The notes: generated from the letters alone by a model not told the origin. A stretch of DNA of 48,646 nucleotides from Bacteroidetes bacterium ADurb.Bin139 (GCA_002070565.1 MWDM01000011.1:1-48646); one strand, 5' to 3'. Numbered from the stretch's first letter, positions 22,772 to 31,333 are shown. Numbers and translations: made by a program.

Positions 22772-23800
22772 ATGATAGATGAACAGGAACTGTTTGAACA
22801 TTTTCATATTGTCGTGGACAAAGGGCAATCCCCTCTGAGAATTGACAGGTTCCTCGCATCAAAACTTGAAGCCACTTCACGAAACCGCATTCAGCTAGCC
22901 GCAGAATCTGAATACATTCTGGTAAACGGATCTCCTGTTAAAAGCAATTATAAAGTAAAACCACTGGACAATGTGCAGATCATGCTGCCTTTTGAAAAAA
23001 GGGAATTCCGGCTCATTGCCCAGGAAATGCCACTTGATATCGTATACCAGGATCAGGATATCCTGGTGGTCAACAAACCGGCAGGACTTACCGTCCATCC
23101 GGGGCACGGCAATTACACCGGGACCCTGCTCAACGGGCTGGCCTGGTATTTTGGGGAGCGTGGAACGGTAAATACTGACGATTCACGTATGGGAGTCCTG
23201 GTACACCGGATAGACAAAGACACATCGGGACTTCTGGTGGTAGCTCGCTCAGAAGTAGCGCAATTCCGGCTGGCCAGACAATTCTTTGACCACACAGCAG
23301 AACGGTTGTATATCGCTTTGGTTTGGGGAGATATGGAAAATGACGAAGGTACGGTAACAGGCGATATCGCACGTCATCCCTCTGACCGTCTACGGTTCCG
23401 TGTCTGCCCCCGGGGGGTGACCGGCAGGCATGCCGTGACCCATTACAGGGTTGTGGAACGTTTTGGCTACGTTACTCTTGTGGAGTGCCGGCTGGAAACA
23501 GGCAGGACCCACCAGATAAGGGTCCATATGGAACATATCGGGCACCCCCTCTTTGGCGATGTGCGTTATGGAGGAGACCGCATCCGCAAAGGGACAGTCT
23601 ACAGCAAATACAAACAGTTCATTGATAATTGCTTTGAGATTCTCCCCAGGCAGGCCCTCCATGCCAAAACACTGGGATTTATTCATCCTTCAACCGGAGA
23701 AAAAATGGTTTTCGAGGCACCTCTACCCCATGATATGAGTGAGGTTTTGAATAAATGGCGCCGGTTTGCTATTTCCGCACAATCCTCTGCGGATTCTTAG
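22772..23800 (+). CDS. rluD: RluD-family 23S rRNA pseudouridine synthase
   Basis: A 342-residue enzyme. An N-terminal S4 RNA-binding domain (about residues 18-75, with LRIDRFLASKL and YILVNGSPVKSNYKVK) precedes the RluA-type catalytic domain. The catalytic aspartate is D148 in HRIDKDTSGLLVVA. The ARLETGRTHQ-type signature appears as CRLETGRTHQIRVHMEHIGH near residue 245. It makes pseudouridines in helix 69 of 23S rRNA if truly RluD; RluC-like specificity is possible. It overlaps the convergent ruvC gene by 32 bases. Confidence 0.92.
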   Translation: MIDEQELFEHFHIVVDKGQSPLRIDRFLASKLEATSRNRIQLAAESEYILVNGSPVKSNYKVKPLDNVQIMLPFEKREFRLIAQEMPLDIVYQDQDILVVNKPAGLTVHPGHGNYTGTLLNGLAWYFGERGTVNTDDSRMGVLVHRIDKDTSGLLVVARSEVAQFRLARQFFDHTAERLYIALVWGDMENDEGTVTGDIARHPSDRLRFRVCPRGVTGRHAVTHYRVVERFGYVTLVECRLETGRTHQIRVHMEHIGHPLFGDVRYGGDRIRKGTVYSKYKQFIDNCFEILPRQALHAKTLGFIHPSTGEKMVFEAPLPHDMSEVLNKWRRFAISAQSSADS

Positions 23801-24326
23801 ACACAAATGCTTTCCACGAACCGGCCGGGGCTGTTTTTTGGGGCAATATCAACTGGTTGGCATGACATACGGCGACCGCCAGGGCATCTGTGGCATCCAG
23901 GGATTCGGGCTCTTCAGAAAAATGCAGCATTTGCTTCAACATGACGGCTACCTGTTCCTTAGAAGCCGCGCCCCTTCCGGTGACTGCCATCTTTATCTTG
24001 CGTGGGGCATATTCACATACAGGCACATTGCGTGATAAAGCCGCTGCGATAGCCACTCCCTGGGCCCTGCCCAGCTTGAGCATAGACTGGACATTCTTGC
24101 TGTAAAAAGGAGCTTCTATGGCCATGCAGTCCGGATGGAATTCATCCAGCAGTTCGTACATTTTTTCCAGAATATGACTCATCCTGCGGTAGTGATCCTG
24201 TATGGACGACATCCGGACAACACCCAGCGCCAGGGTTTCCATCCTGGCCCCGTTGGTACGGATAACCCCATACCCCATAAGGCGTGTTCCGGGGTCTATC
24301 CCAATTATGATCCTTTCTTTTGTCAC
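23769..24326 (-). CDS. ruvC: Holliday junction resolvase RuvC
   Basis: A 185-residue endonuclease that cuts Holliday junctions with RuvAB. Acidic catalytic residues are D11 in GIDPGTRLMGYG, E71 in CMAIEAPFY and the pair in SLDATDALAVAVCH near residue 145. The LGRAQGVAIAAAL helix and VTGRGAASKEQVA loop fit the family. The chain is slightly longer than usual because of a C-terminal tail encoded in the 32-base overlap with rluD. It is the last gene of the Na/Pi transporter-serS-ruvC operon, with 5-base spacing to serS. Confidence 0.95.
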   Translation of the reverse strand: MTKERIIIGIDPGTRLMGYGVIRTNGARMETLALGVVRMSSIQDHYRRMSHILEKMYELLDEFHPDCMAIEAPFYSKNVQSMLKLGRAQGVAIAAALSRNVPVCEYAPRKIKMAVTGRGAASKEQVAVMLKQMLHFSEEPESLDATDALAVAVCHANQLILPQKTAPAGSWKAFVSKNPQRIVRK

Positions 24327-24331
24327 TTGAG

Positions 24332-25600
24332 TTATATCATGGAGAAATGTAGGTATTTGTGCAATACATCGGGGATCATGATCCCATCCTGCGTCTGGTT
24401 GTTCTCTAGCAGGGCTGCAACAATACGGGGCAATGCCAGGGCGCTCCCGTTAAGGGTGTGCACCAGTTGGGTTTTGCCGTCTTCTGCCCTGAAACGGGCT
24501 TTGAGCCTGTTGGACTGAAAGGTTTCAAAGTTAGAGACAGAACTGACCTCCAGCCAGCGCTGCTGGGCCGCTGAATACACTTCAAAATCATAGGTCATGG
24601 CCGATGTAAAGCTCAAATCAGCTCCGCACAGGCGCAGGATGCGGTACGGTAGCCCTAGTAGCTGTACCAGATGTTCCACATGTTGGACCATCTGATCCAG
24701 TGTAGAGTATGAATGGCTGGGATGCGTAAGCTGGACTATTTCCACCTTGTCAAACTGGTGAAGCCTGTTCAGCCCCCTGACATCTTTTCCGTAAGAGCCG
24801 GCTTCACGGCGGAAGCAGGGTGTATAGGCGGTAAGTTTCACGGGCAAACTGACTGCATCCAGGATGGTGTCGCGGTAAATGTTGGTAAGGGGTACTTCGG
24901 CAGTCGGGATCAGGTAATAATTGTCGAGTCCTGCATGGTACATCTGCTCCCCCTTGTCGGGCAGTTGTCCCGTTCCGTATCCTGAATCTTCATTCACCAG
25001 TATCGGAGGCATGATCTCTGTGTATCCCGCCAGGGCATTCTGATCCAGGAAAAATTGGATCAGACCCATCTGCAAACGGGCTCCTTTACCTTTGTACACG
25101 GGAAAACCTGCCCCTGTGAGCTTGACTCCCAGATCAAAATCGATCAGGTCATATTTTTTGGCCAGATCCCAGTGTGGAAGTGCTTCCTCTGGCAGACTTG
25201 GTTTTTGCCCGCCTTCACGGACCAAAACATTGTCCTTAGCTCCTTCTCCCCTGGCCACCAGCTTATTGGGAATATTGGGAAGCGTAACAAGCAGGTTGTT
25301 CAGTTCTTTGTCAAGCTTTTCCTGTTCTGCTATCAGAGCCCTTACCTTCTCCTTACTTTCACCTGCGCTCTTTTTGACCTCAGAAACCTGATCATGTTTC
25401 CCTTCTGCCATGAGCACCCCGATCCGGGATGCCGTCTTTTTTTGTTCTGCAGTCAAAGCATCGGCTTCTGTCTGTGCAGCCCTCCTGCGGACATCCAGAT
25501 CCAATATCTGCCGGATGATGGGAGCTGCATCAAGATTCCTTATGGCCAGCCGTTCAGCCACAAAGTCGGGGTCTTCTCTTAATAGTTTGATTGTTAACAT
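24332..25600 (-). CDS. serS: Seryl-tRNA synthetase
   Basis: A 422-residue class II aminoacyl-tRNA synthetase that charges tRNA-Ser. The start at 25600 gives MLTIKLLREDPDFVAERLA, the canonical beginning; the in-frame ATG at 25639 lies in the upstream gene and is not used. Residues about 30-105 are the coiled-coil arm that holds the tRNA. Motif 2 appears as TPCFRREAGSYGKDVRGL and motif 3 as ALPRIVAALLENNQ; TAEVPLTNIY and QFDKVEIVQ are further family hallmarks. It follows the Na/Pi transporter gene by 4 bases. Confidence 0.96.
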   Translation of the reverse strand: MLTIKLLREDPDFVAERLAIRNLDAAPIIRQILDLDVRRRAAQTEADALTAEQKKTASRIGVLMAEGKHDQVSEVKKSAGESKEKVRALIAEQEKLDKELNNLLVTLPNIPNKLVARGEGAKDNVLVREGGQKPSLPEEALPHWDLAKKYDLIDFDLGVKLTGAGFPVYKGKGARLQMGLIQFFLDQNALAGYTEIMPPILVNEDSGYGTGQLPDKGEQMYHAGLDNYYLIPTAEVPLTNIYRDTILDAVSLPVKLTAYTPCFRREAGSYGKDVRGLNRLHQFDKVEIVQLTHPSHSYSTLDQMVQHVEHLVQLLGLPYRILRLCGADLSFTSAMTYDFEVYSAAQQRWLEVSSVSNFETFQSNRLKARFRAEDGKTQLVHTLNGSALALPRIVAALLENNQTQDGIMIPDVLHKYLHFSMI

Positions 25601-25604
25601 TTTA

Positions 25605-27323
25605 TCATGATTTAGTTTCCATGATAGATTCGGAAACATTGATTATATAGTCCCCTGTCCTTTCCAGTTCTGCAATTAGGTCCATATAATAAACGCCTGT
25701 AAGGTAATCATATTCATTTTTCCCCAAACTTAATAAATTGCCCTCTCTTATCATATCGCGGTATTTGTTGATGTCTTTTTCGGCGTCCAGGGCACTGTCT
25801 ATGTTGTGTAGTCTTGTATTGTCCTCCTGAAGGTTGAGTAACATAATCTCAAAACCTTTGTCAATCAGGTCCATCATGCCGTAAATATTGCGGTTAATAC
25901 GTTCATCAAAAATAACGTTGTTGATCCGCTTTCTCTGCAGGATCCTACCCAGGCTGTATCCCGAGTCGCCCATGCTTTCCATTTCTCCAATGATCTTATA
26001 CATGGACTGGATCCTGTCCCCGGACTCTGAGCTGAGCCCAACATCCCCTATCTGGTTCAGGTATTCTGCAATTTCGAATTCTATCCTGTCGGTAACTTCC
26101 TCATAGTAAGAAATCTTTTTGAACAACGTATCAAATTCATCATTATCCTTGACATCCAGGGCATTCCTGATAATAGAATATTGTCGTGTTATGATATTCC
26201 CAAAATGAATGATCTCCTGCTTGACCTGGTTTAGGGATAATTCAGCCGTGCTAAACAAACCTGCCTGTATGAATTTAAGCCGGTACTTTTCTTCTTCTTT
26301 CGGGCTCTTTATGACAAAGGTTACTATTTTCAACAAAACAGGAATAAACCAGATCAACAGGGATGTGTTGATTACGTTGAACAGGGTATGGAGCGTAGAT
26401 ATGGCATAGATCATGGCATTGCCAGATGCCACAGGATCTGCTGCCTGGGCTATGGGAATGAAAGGATCCGCCCCGCCAAGTCCGGTAATTATTTGTCCCA
26501 CAAGCCTAAGGAAGGGACGGAATAAAGCCACTGCCCAAATCACCCCTATCATATTAAAAAACGTATGCGCCAGGGCAGCCCGTTTAGCAGAAACATTTCC
26601 CACGGCCGCTGCAATATTGGCTGTAATGGTAGTCCCAATATTTTCTCCCAGCACCATGGCTGCTGCGATCTCGAACGGGATCCATCCATAATTGACCATG
26701 ACCAGGGTAAGGGCCATGGTGGCACTGGAAGATTGTAAAATCATGGTAAGCAGGGTGCCAACTCCCACAAAGATCAGAACAGACCCGAATCCCCTTCCGG
26801 TAAAGGATTGAAGAAATTTTAGGGTATCGGGGCTCGAACTCAGATCGGGTACGGATTCTTTCAGGAAGGTAAGCCCAAGAAACAAAAGTGCAAATCCTAT
26901 GATCATCTCACCGGTGTGTTTCCGTTTCTGCCTTTTGGACATGAACATGATGAATCCGACGGCTATCAGCGGTACGGCCAATATGGCTATATCGGCTTTG
27001 AAACCTAACAGGGATACGATCCAGGCGGTAACTGTTGTGCCGATATTGGCTCCCATGATCACCCCAATTGCCTGCGCGAGGGTTAGCAATCCTGCATTGA
27101 CAAAACTCACTACCATCACCGTGGTGGCGCTGGAAGATTGTATGATGGACGTGATGGCAAGTCCGGTAAGAACACCTTTCAGGGGATTGGATGTTATGGA
27201 GGAAAGAATACGTCTTAGTCTGTCTCCGGCAATTTTCTGCAGCGATTCACTCATCAGGGTCATGCCATAAAGAAAAAGACCCAGTGAACCTGCAAGGTTA
27301 AGAATTTGCAGTACAGTACTCAT
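25605..27323 (-). CDS. Na/Pi-cotransporter family protein with PhoU-like tail
   Basis: A 572-residue inner-membrane protein. The N-terminal 340 residues contain two inverted Na/Pi repeats, each with the QSSSATT or QSSSATM motif (in TSIIQSSSATTVMVVSF and ILQSSSATMALTLV) and GANIGTT or GENIGTT. Phosphate, possibly other anions, is taken up with sodium. Residues about 360-560 are a soluble helical PhoU-like domain (NIITRQYSIIRNAL, GEMESMGDSGYSLGRIL, LIAELERTGDYI). It is first in an operon with serS and ruvC, so it shares a promoter with translation and repair genes. The start at 27323 faces the divergent GH18 gene 58 bases away. Confidence 0.9.
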   Translation of the reverse strand: MSTVLQILNLAGSLGLFLYGMTLMSESLQKIAGDRLRRILSSITSNPLKGVLTGLAITSIIQSSSATTVMVVSFVNAGLLTLAQAIGVIMGANIGTTVTAWIVSLLGFKADIAILAVPLIAVGFIMFMSKRQKRKHTGEMIIGFALLFLGLTFLKESVPDLSSSPDTLKFLQSFTGRGFGSVLIFVGVGTLLTMILQSSSATMALTLVMVNYGWIPFEIAAAMVLGENIGTTITANIAAAVGNVSAKRAALAHTFFNMIGVIWAVALFRPFLRLVGQIITGLGGADPFIPIAQAADPVASGNAMIYAISTLHTLFNVINTSLLIWFIPVLLKIVTFVIKSPKEEEKYRLKFIQAGLFSTAELSLNQVKQEIIHFGNIITRQYSIIRNALDVKDNDEFDTLFKKISYYEEVTDRIEFEIAEYLNQIGDVGLSSESGDRIQSMYKIIGEMESMGDSGYSLGRILQRKRINNVIFDERINRNIYGMMDLIDKGFEIMLLNLQEDNTRLHNIDSALDAEKDINKYRDMIREGNLLSLGKNEYDYLTGVYYMDLIAELERTGDYIINVSESIMETKS

Positions 27324-27361
27324 ATTTCAAAAATTTCACTGCAAAGATGCATTGTTTTTTG

Positions 27362-27369
27362 TATTTTTG
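27362..27369 (+). promoter_or_regulatory. Putative -7 element of the ThuA-GH18 gene
   Basis: TATTTTTG is a perfect TAnnTTTG match 12 bases before the ATG at 27382, without a clear -33 partner. The position favours either that start or the next ATG at 27391. Confidence 0.45.
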
Positions 27370-27381
27370 GTAAAGAAAATC

Positions 27382-29247
27382 ATGACAATTATGAACACAC
27401 GCAGTATATTCCTGTTGGTTATTTCCACTGCAAGCCTGCTAACTTCCTATGCACAAAGCTCTCCGGCCACCACCGCTGCTGTTTCTCCGGCCACCACCGC
27501 TGCTGTTTCTCCGGCCACCACCGCTGCTGTTGCCCCGGCCCCGGCTCTTGCCCCTGCCCCTGCCCCGGCTCTTGCTCTTGCCCCTGCCCCTGCCCCGGCT
27601 GTTGCCCCGGTCAGGATCCTGGCGTTCTATAACCCACAGGAGGACCCGTCCCATGTTGCTTTTGCAGAAAGTGCCGTGTCCTTTTTTTCCGGATTCAACG
27701 GGAGCAGAAATCTTAGCTTTGAATCCACTACAGATCCTGCAGCCATGGACAAGGAGGGCCTGAAAGATGTTGATGTGATTATGATGCTCAATCACGTTCC
27801 CCTGGACAAGAAGCAACGAAAAGTGTTTGAAGAATATATGGAAAACGGAGGCCGTTGGATGGGTTTTCATAAATCCGCATTATACAGGGAAGGAGAATGG
27901 CCCTGGTTCACCCGGTTTCTGGGAGGAGTGGTTTTTGCAGATTATAACTGGCCGCCCCTTCCAACCCCCATACAGATAGAAGACCCCCTGCACCCGGTCT
28001 GCCGTGGTGTCCCGGAACGTTTCACAGCCCCTGCCAACGAATGGTACCGTTTTTCACCAGGTTTGCGTGAGAACCCGGCGGTTCAGGTGCTGGCCAGCGT
28101 GGCAGCAGAATCGTTCCCCCTGGGCATATCCAGGGTTTTTGTTAGCGAAGACCTCCCCATTGCATGGGCAAACAGACAATACCGCATGGTATATCTGAAT
28201 ATGGGGCACGGTAGCAACGGATTTTCGGATGCATCGCAGAACCTGCTTTTTACCAACGCATTACAGTGGCTTCTGGCCACCGGAATGCCCGTAGAGGAGA
28301 AAGTGGCTGTTGCCTATGTGACTTCATGGAAAGCAGCGATTCCTGATCCTGCCTTTGTCACCCACATCAACTATGCCTTCGGACACGTTAATGAAACTTT
28401 TGACGGGGTGATCGTTGACAATCCCGACAGGCTCCGGCAGATCGTTGCCTTAAAAAAACAAAAACCATCCCTCAAAGTGCTGCTCTCCATTGGCGGCTGG
28501 GGCAGCGGTCGCTTTAGTGAAATGGTGGCCAGCGAAACCTACAGAGCCTCTTTTGCATGTGATTGCGGTCGTGTTGTAAAAGAATTCGGCCTGGACGGCA
28601 TTGATATCGATTGGGAATATCCCACCAACCAGGGACCCGGAATTTCCCATGCTCCGGAAGACACCAGGAATTTCACGTTCCTGATGCGCGATATCCGCAA
28701 ACAACTTCCTAACGGCATGCTGCTAACCCTGGCTTCCGCTGCCAGCGGAAAATTCATAGATTTCAAAGCTATAACAGGTTATGTGGATTTTGTCAATATC
28801 ATGACTTACGATATCTCCCTGCCCCCCTTCCATCATTCCGGTCTGTATCCTTCTTCCATGACAGGAAACCTTTCCTGCTATGAATCGGTCCTGGCGCATG
28901 TCAGGGCAGGCTTCCCTTTAGACAGGCTTGTTTTGGGAATACCTTTCTATGGAAAAACTTCCCCTGATTTTCCTCAAGGCATGGGAAGCTACGGAAAGCT
29001 CATACAACTGGAAGAATTTGAAAAATGCTGGGATGACATCGCCAAAGGCCCTTACCTTAAAGACAGCAACGGCAAGATTGTATGCACATATGACAATCCA
29101 CGCTCCATAGGTTACAAATCCCGATTTATCAACGATTATGGAATGAAAGGCGCCATGTACTGGGAATACGAGGGAGATGACCGGGAGGGCTCCCTCAGAA
29201 AGGCTGTTTTTGAAGGTGTTTTTGAGGGTGTTTTTGAAGCAGAATAA
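27382..29247 (+). CDS. Secreted ThuA-GH18 fusion protein
   Basis: A protein of about 621 residues. A signal peptide ending near SYAQS is followed by a repetitive linker (residues about 26-75): three copies of SPATTAAV and then alternating Pro/Ala units. Residues about 77-300 form a ThuA-like (glutamine amidotransferase-fold) domain with VRILAFYNP, DVIMMLNHVPL and GGRWMGFHKSALY. Residues about 305-610 are a GH18 domain with LLSIGGWGSGRF and the catalytic motif DGIDIDWEYP, giving E412 as proton donor, so it should act on GlcNAc-containing glycans such as chitin or N-glycans. The chain ends in a small repeat (EGVFEGVFEAE). The fusion suggests joint handling of a sugar or its release product. It stands alone. 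Confidence 0.88.
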   Translation: MTIMNTRSIFLLVISTASLLTSYAQSSPATTAAVSPATTAAVSPATTAAVAPAPALAPAPAPALALAPAPAPAVAPVRILAFYNPQEDPSHVAFAESAVSFFSGFNGSRNLSFESTTDPAAMDKEGLKDVDVIMMLNHVPLDKKQRKVFEEYMENGGRWMGFHKSALYREGEWPWFTRFLGGVVFADYNWPPLPTPIQIEDPLHPVCRGVPERFTAPANEWYRFSPGLRENPAVQVLASVAAESFPLGISRVFVSEDLPIAWANRQYRMVYLNMGHGSNGFSDASQNLLFTNALQWLLATGMPVEEKVAVAYVTSWKAAIPDPAFVTHINYAFGHVNETFDGVIVDNPDRLRQIVALKKQKPSLKVLLSIGGWGSGRFSEMVASETYRASFACDCGRVVKEFGLDGIDIDWEYPTNQGPGISHAPEDTRNFTFLMRDIRKQLPNGMLLTLASAASGKFIDFKAITGYVDFVNIMTYDISLPPFHHSGLYPSSMTGNLSCYESVLAHVRAGFPLDRLVLGIPFYGKTSPDFPQGMGSYGKLIQLEEFEKCWDDIAKGPYLKDSNGKIVCTYDNPRSIGYKSRFINDYGMKGAMYWEYEGDDREGSLRKAVFEGVFEGVFEAE

Positions 29248-29309
29248 TCATGGTCATCTTGTTTCAATTCTGTTCAGGGGGCACTTCCAGTTTAATTAAT
29301 TATTAGATC

Positions 29310-30434
29310 ATGGAGTATTTGTATCACAATTTTTCAAATCATCCGGAATGTTCGGTACAGGTTTCCTCATTCACACCCTCCCCTGGTAAAAATTCCGAGC
29401 ACCACATGATTTTTCAATTCTCCGGACAGGGAGACAATGAACCAGAAGCAAAAGATGCTGGTATTGAATGCATAGCCGTTTTGCATTCATGCATGCAAGA
29501 GTGGCTAACCCGTGATTCATACCGTGATTCTGAACGCGTATTTGCCAGGTATTTCCTGAAAGATGCTGCAGTGCAACGGCCCCGTATCCATACCAGGGAG
29601 CTGTTTCCGTTAACATGCGCTGTGTCTTTTATAGAACAGCCGCCTGCTAACAATACAGAACTGGCCGTATGGGTCTATTTGAGAGACAAAGGAAGTGTTC
29701 TGGAAAAATACAGGCACTTATGGACTACAGAAAAATTTTGTCTGGCAGGCAATGTGACCCAACAGACACGCAAATTGCTAATGGATTACCAGCAATGGCT
29801 GCACGCCAAAGGATGCAACATGAAGGACCACTGTATGCGGACCTGGTTCTTTATAAAAGATATTGATACCAATTACGCGGCCTTTGCCAAATCCCGTACC
29901 CAATACTTTGCAGAGACCGGTATGGATAAGGACACTCACTACATTGCCAGTACGGGGATAGAAGGAAGTAACGGGGCTCCTGCCTCGTATGTGACCATGG
30001 ACGCCTACGCTGTCAGTGGCCTGGAAGCTGACCGTATTACCTACCTCAGGGGGCTGACCCACCTGAGTCCCACCAATATATACGGGGTCACCTTTGAGCG
30101 GGGCGTGGCACTACGGTTTGATGACCGCACCCAGGTCCTGATCTCGGGCACTGCCAGCATTGACCAATGGGGCAATGTGATGCACCTGGACGATATCACG
30201 TCACAGACCCTCAGGATGTGGGAAAACGTAGAAGTGTTGTTGCATGAAGCGGGAAGTAATTTTGAAGACGTTGCACAGATCATTGTATACCTGCGCAGGC
30301 AGGAAGATAATGAGCTGGTTCATGATCTCTTCCGCAGCCGCTTCCCGTCCATCCCCACCATCATTGTCATGGGCAGAGTCTGCCGCCCCGCCTGGCTCAT
30401 AGAAATGGAATGCATAGCTACCACCCAGCCTTAA
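29310..30434 (+). CDS. Rid-family (YjgF-like) protein, long form
   Basis: A 374-residue cytosolic protein. The C-terminal 130 residues carry Rid/YjgF landmarks: VLISGTASIDQWGNV, LRMWENVEVLLHEAGSNFED, IIVYLRRQEDNELVHDLF and the end VMGRVCRPAWLIEMECIA, with an arginine and glutamate in the usual active-site places. The N-terminal 230 residues look like a second, diverged ferredoxin-like half (CMRTWFFIKDID). The overall size and two-part build resemble chorismatases such as FkbO and XanB2, as well as uncharacterised long Rid proteins of Bacteroidota. Chorismate hydrolysis is therefore possible but unproven. The gene is followed directly by repeat cluster 3. Confidence 0.75.
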   Translation: MEYLYHNFSNHPECSVQVSSFTPSPGKNSEHHMIFQFSGQGDNEPEAKDAGIECIAVLHSCMQEWLTRDSYRDSERVFARYFLKDAAVQRPRIHTRELFPLTCAVSFIEQPPANNTELAVWVYLRDKGSVLEKYRHLWTTEKFCLAGNVTQQTRKLLMDYQQWLHAKGCNMKDHCMRTWFFIKDIDTNYAAFAKSRTQYFAETGMDKDTHYIASTGIEGSNGAPASYVTMDAYAVSGLEADRITYLRGLTHLSPTNIYGVTFERGVALRFDDRTQVLISGTASIDQWGNVMHLDDITSQTLRMWENVEVLLHEAGSNFEDVAQIIVYLRRQEDNELVHDLFRSRFPSIPTIIVMGRVCRPAWLIEMECIATTQP

Positions 30435-30454
30435 CTAAAACCAGGACTTCAAGG

Positions 30455-30523
30455 CTGCAAGATTGCAAGGCTTCCCTTTCCTTTTTGCCGAGGCTTCCAT
30501 TTCCTTGTGGTGGCAGCGACCTT
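30455..30523 (+). repeat. Repeat D, copy 1
   Basis: The right half (GCCGAGGCTTCC, then TTCCTTGTGGTGGCAGCGACC, given by position 30487-30520) matches the right half of the hairpin at 47292-47364 with a few changes. The left half is poorly matched. As in cluster 4, it stands at the left edge of a B array. Confidence 0.5.
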
Positions 30524-30562
30524 GGCATTTATGCACGTTCATGCTCAAACAACCGCCCGATG

Positions 30563-30626
30563 GTCTTCAAGGCGGTGCGCCAAACGTGTTTGGCGCTTAT
30601 CATATGCTGCTTTGCAGCACCAATCT
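30563..30626 (+). repeat. Repeat C, copy 3
   Basis: TCTTCAAGGCGGTGC, then the stem GCGCCAAAC/GTTTGGCGC and hairpin GCTGCTTTGCAGC, then ACCAATC. It is followed about 55 bases later by copy 4, without a B unit between them. Confidence 0.75.
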
Positions 30627-30680
30627 GATATTCAGCAGCTGTTCCTCTGTAAGCATCAATGCCAAAACTCCAGCCCGGTG

Positions 30681-30748
30681 GTCTTTCAAGGCGGTGCGCC
30701 AAACACGTTTGGCGCTTATTTTACGCTGCGAAGCAGCACCAATCATTT
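30681..30748 (+). repeat. Repeat C, copy 4
   Basis: A perfect 9-base stem, GCGCCAAAC and GTTTGGCGC around a 2-base loop, plus the short hairpin GCTGCGAAGCAGC. The loop GAA is the complement of the TTC in copy 1. A B array follows. Confidence 0.8.
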
Positions 30749-30757
30749 TTTACTTGC

Positions 30758-30864
30758 TGGGGGGAGGATGGTAAGTAACAACTTTGTTACAAAAACGTAT
30801 ATTGCGCTGTATATGTGTGCGTTATAAGCTTGACCGCGTTTTTAACTACTTACCACCTCCCCCC
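30758..30864 (+). repeat. Repeat B, copy 5 (core 30767-30857)
   Basis: The core is 91 bp with the palindrome GTAACAACTTTGTTAC. The inner words ACGTATA and TATATGT can pair with one wobble. It is separated from copy 6 by exactly 39 bases that begin with C-runs and end with G-runs. Confidence 0.8.
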
Positions 30865-30889
30865 TATTTTGCCGTTTTTGGCGCTTTTT

Positions 30890-30992
30890 GGGGGAGGGTA
30901 GTAAGTAACAACTTTGTTACAAAAACGTATAACGCACTGTATACGTGTGCACTAGAAGCTTGCTCGCGTTTTTAGCTACTTACCACCCTCCT
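30890..30992 (+). repeat. Repeat B, copy 6 (core 30897-30987)
   Basis: The core is 91 bp with the inner pair ACGTATA and TATACGT around ACGCACTG. It is closely similar to copy 5. A 28-base spacer leads to copy 7. Confidence 0.8.
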
Positions 30993-31007
30993 GGGATTTG
31001 TGATTTT

Positions 31008-31112
31008 GGGGGGGAGGTAGTAAGTAGTGTTTTGACATAACATTTTGTAACCTATTGTTAAAGAGCATGTTATAGACTTTTCGCTGTTTTGGCTACTTAC
31101 TACCTTCCCTCC
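31008..31112 (+). repeat. Repeat B, copy 7 (core 31016-31104, compensated ends)
   Basis: The core is 89 bp. Both termini changed together: GGTAGTAAGTAG at the left and CTACTTACTACC at the right, keeping a perfect 12-base stem where other copies have GGTGG and CCACC. The interior is diverged. Repeat A copy 3 follows 19 bases after the core. Confidence 0.75.
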
Positions 31113-31123
31113 AAACCCAACCC

Positions 31124-31227
31124 GAGGTGGAACCTCAGCGCGCCAAAATGTGCACTGAAATTTTAACCAGCTATAATACAGCGCTTTGCAAATTATCGTT
31201 GAGTTTTGGCGCGCTGAGGTTCCACCT
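31124..31227 (+). repeat. Repeat A, copy 3
   Basis: This copy is 104 bp, the same length as copies 1 and 2. The terminal inverted repeats extend further here (GAGGTGGAACCTCAGCGCGC plus CAAAA), while the interior is unrelated to the other two. So length and ends are conserved but the inside is not. Confidence 0.85.
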
Positions 31228-31243
31228 TGTATGCTGGGGCGGT

Positions 31244-31333
31244 CGCTGCAGGCTGCAGGCAGCAGGTAGCAGGCTGCAGGCAGCAGGTAGCAGGCTGCAG
31301 GCAGCAGGTAGCAGGCAGCAGACAGCAGGCAGT
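31244..31333. repeat. 21-base tandem repeat (GCAGGCTGCAGGCAGCAGGTA)
   Basis: About four units of a 21-base GC-rich repeat, described by the words GCAGGCTGCAG and GCAGCAGGTA, lie between repeat A copy 3 and the rpmA terminator. It is not in a believable coding frame. Confidence 0.8.

Noticed and set aside
27439..27870. Arg/Gly/Ser-rich protein opposite the GH18 linker
   Set aside because: It is the antisense reading of the Pro/Ala/Thr repeats and of the ThuA domain codons.
30435..31330. Short open frames in cluster 3
   Set aside because: Several overlapping frames cross repeats C, B, A and the 21-base array; none has a start context, codon usage or homology suggesting a gene.
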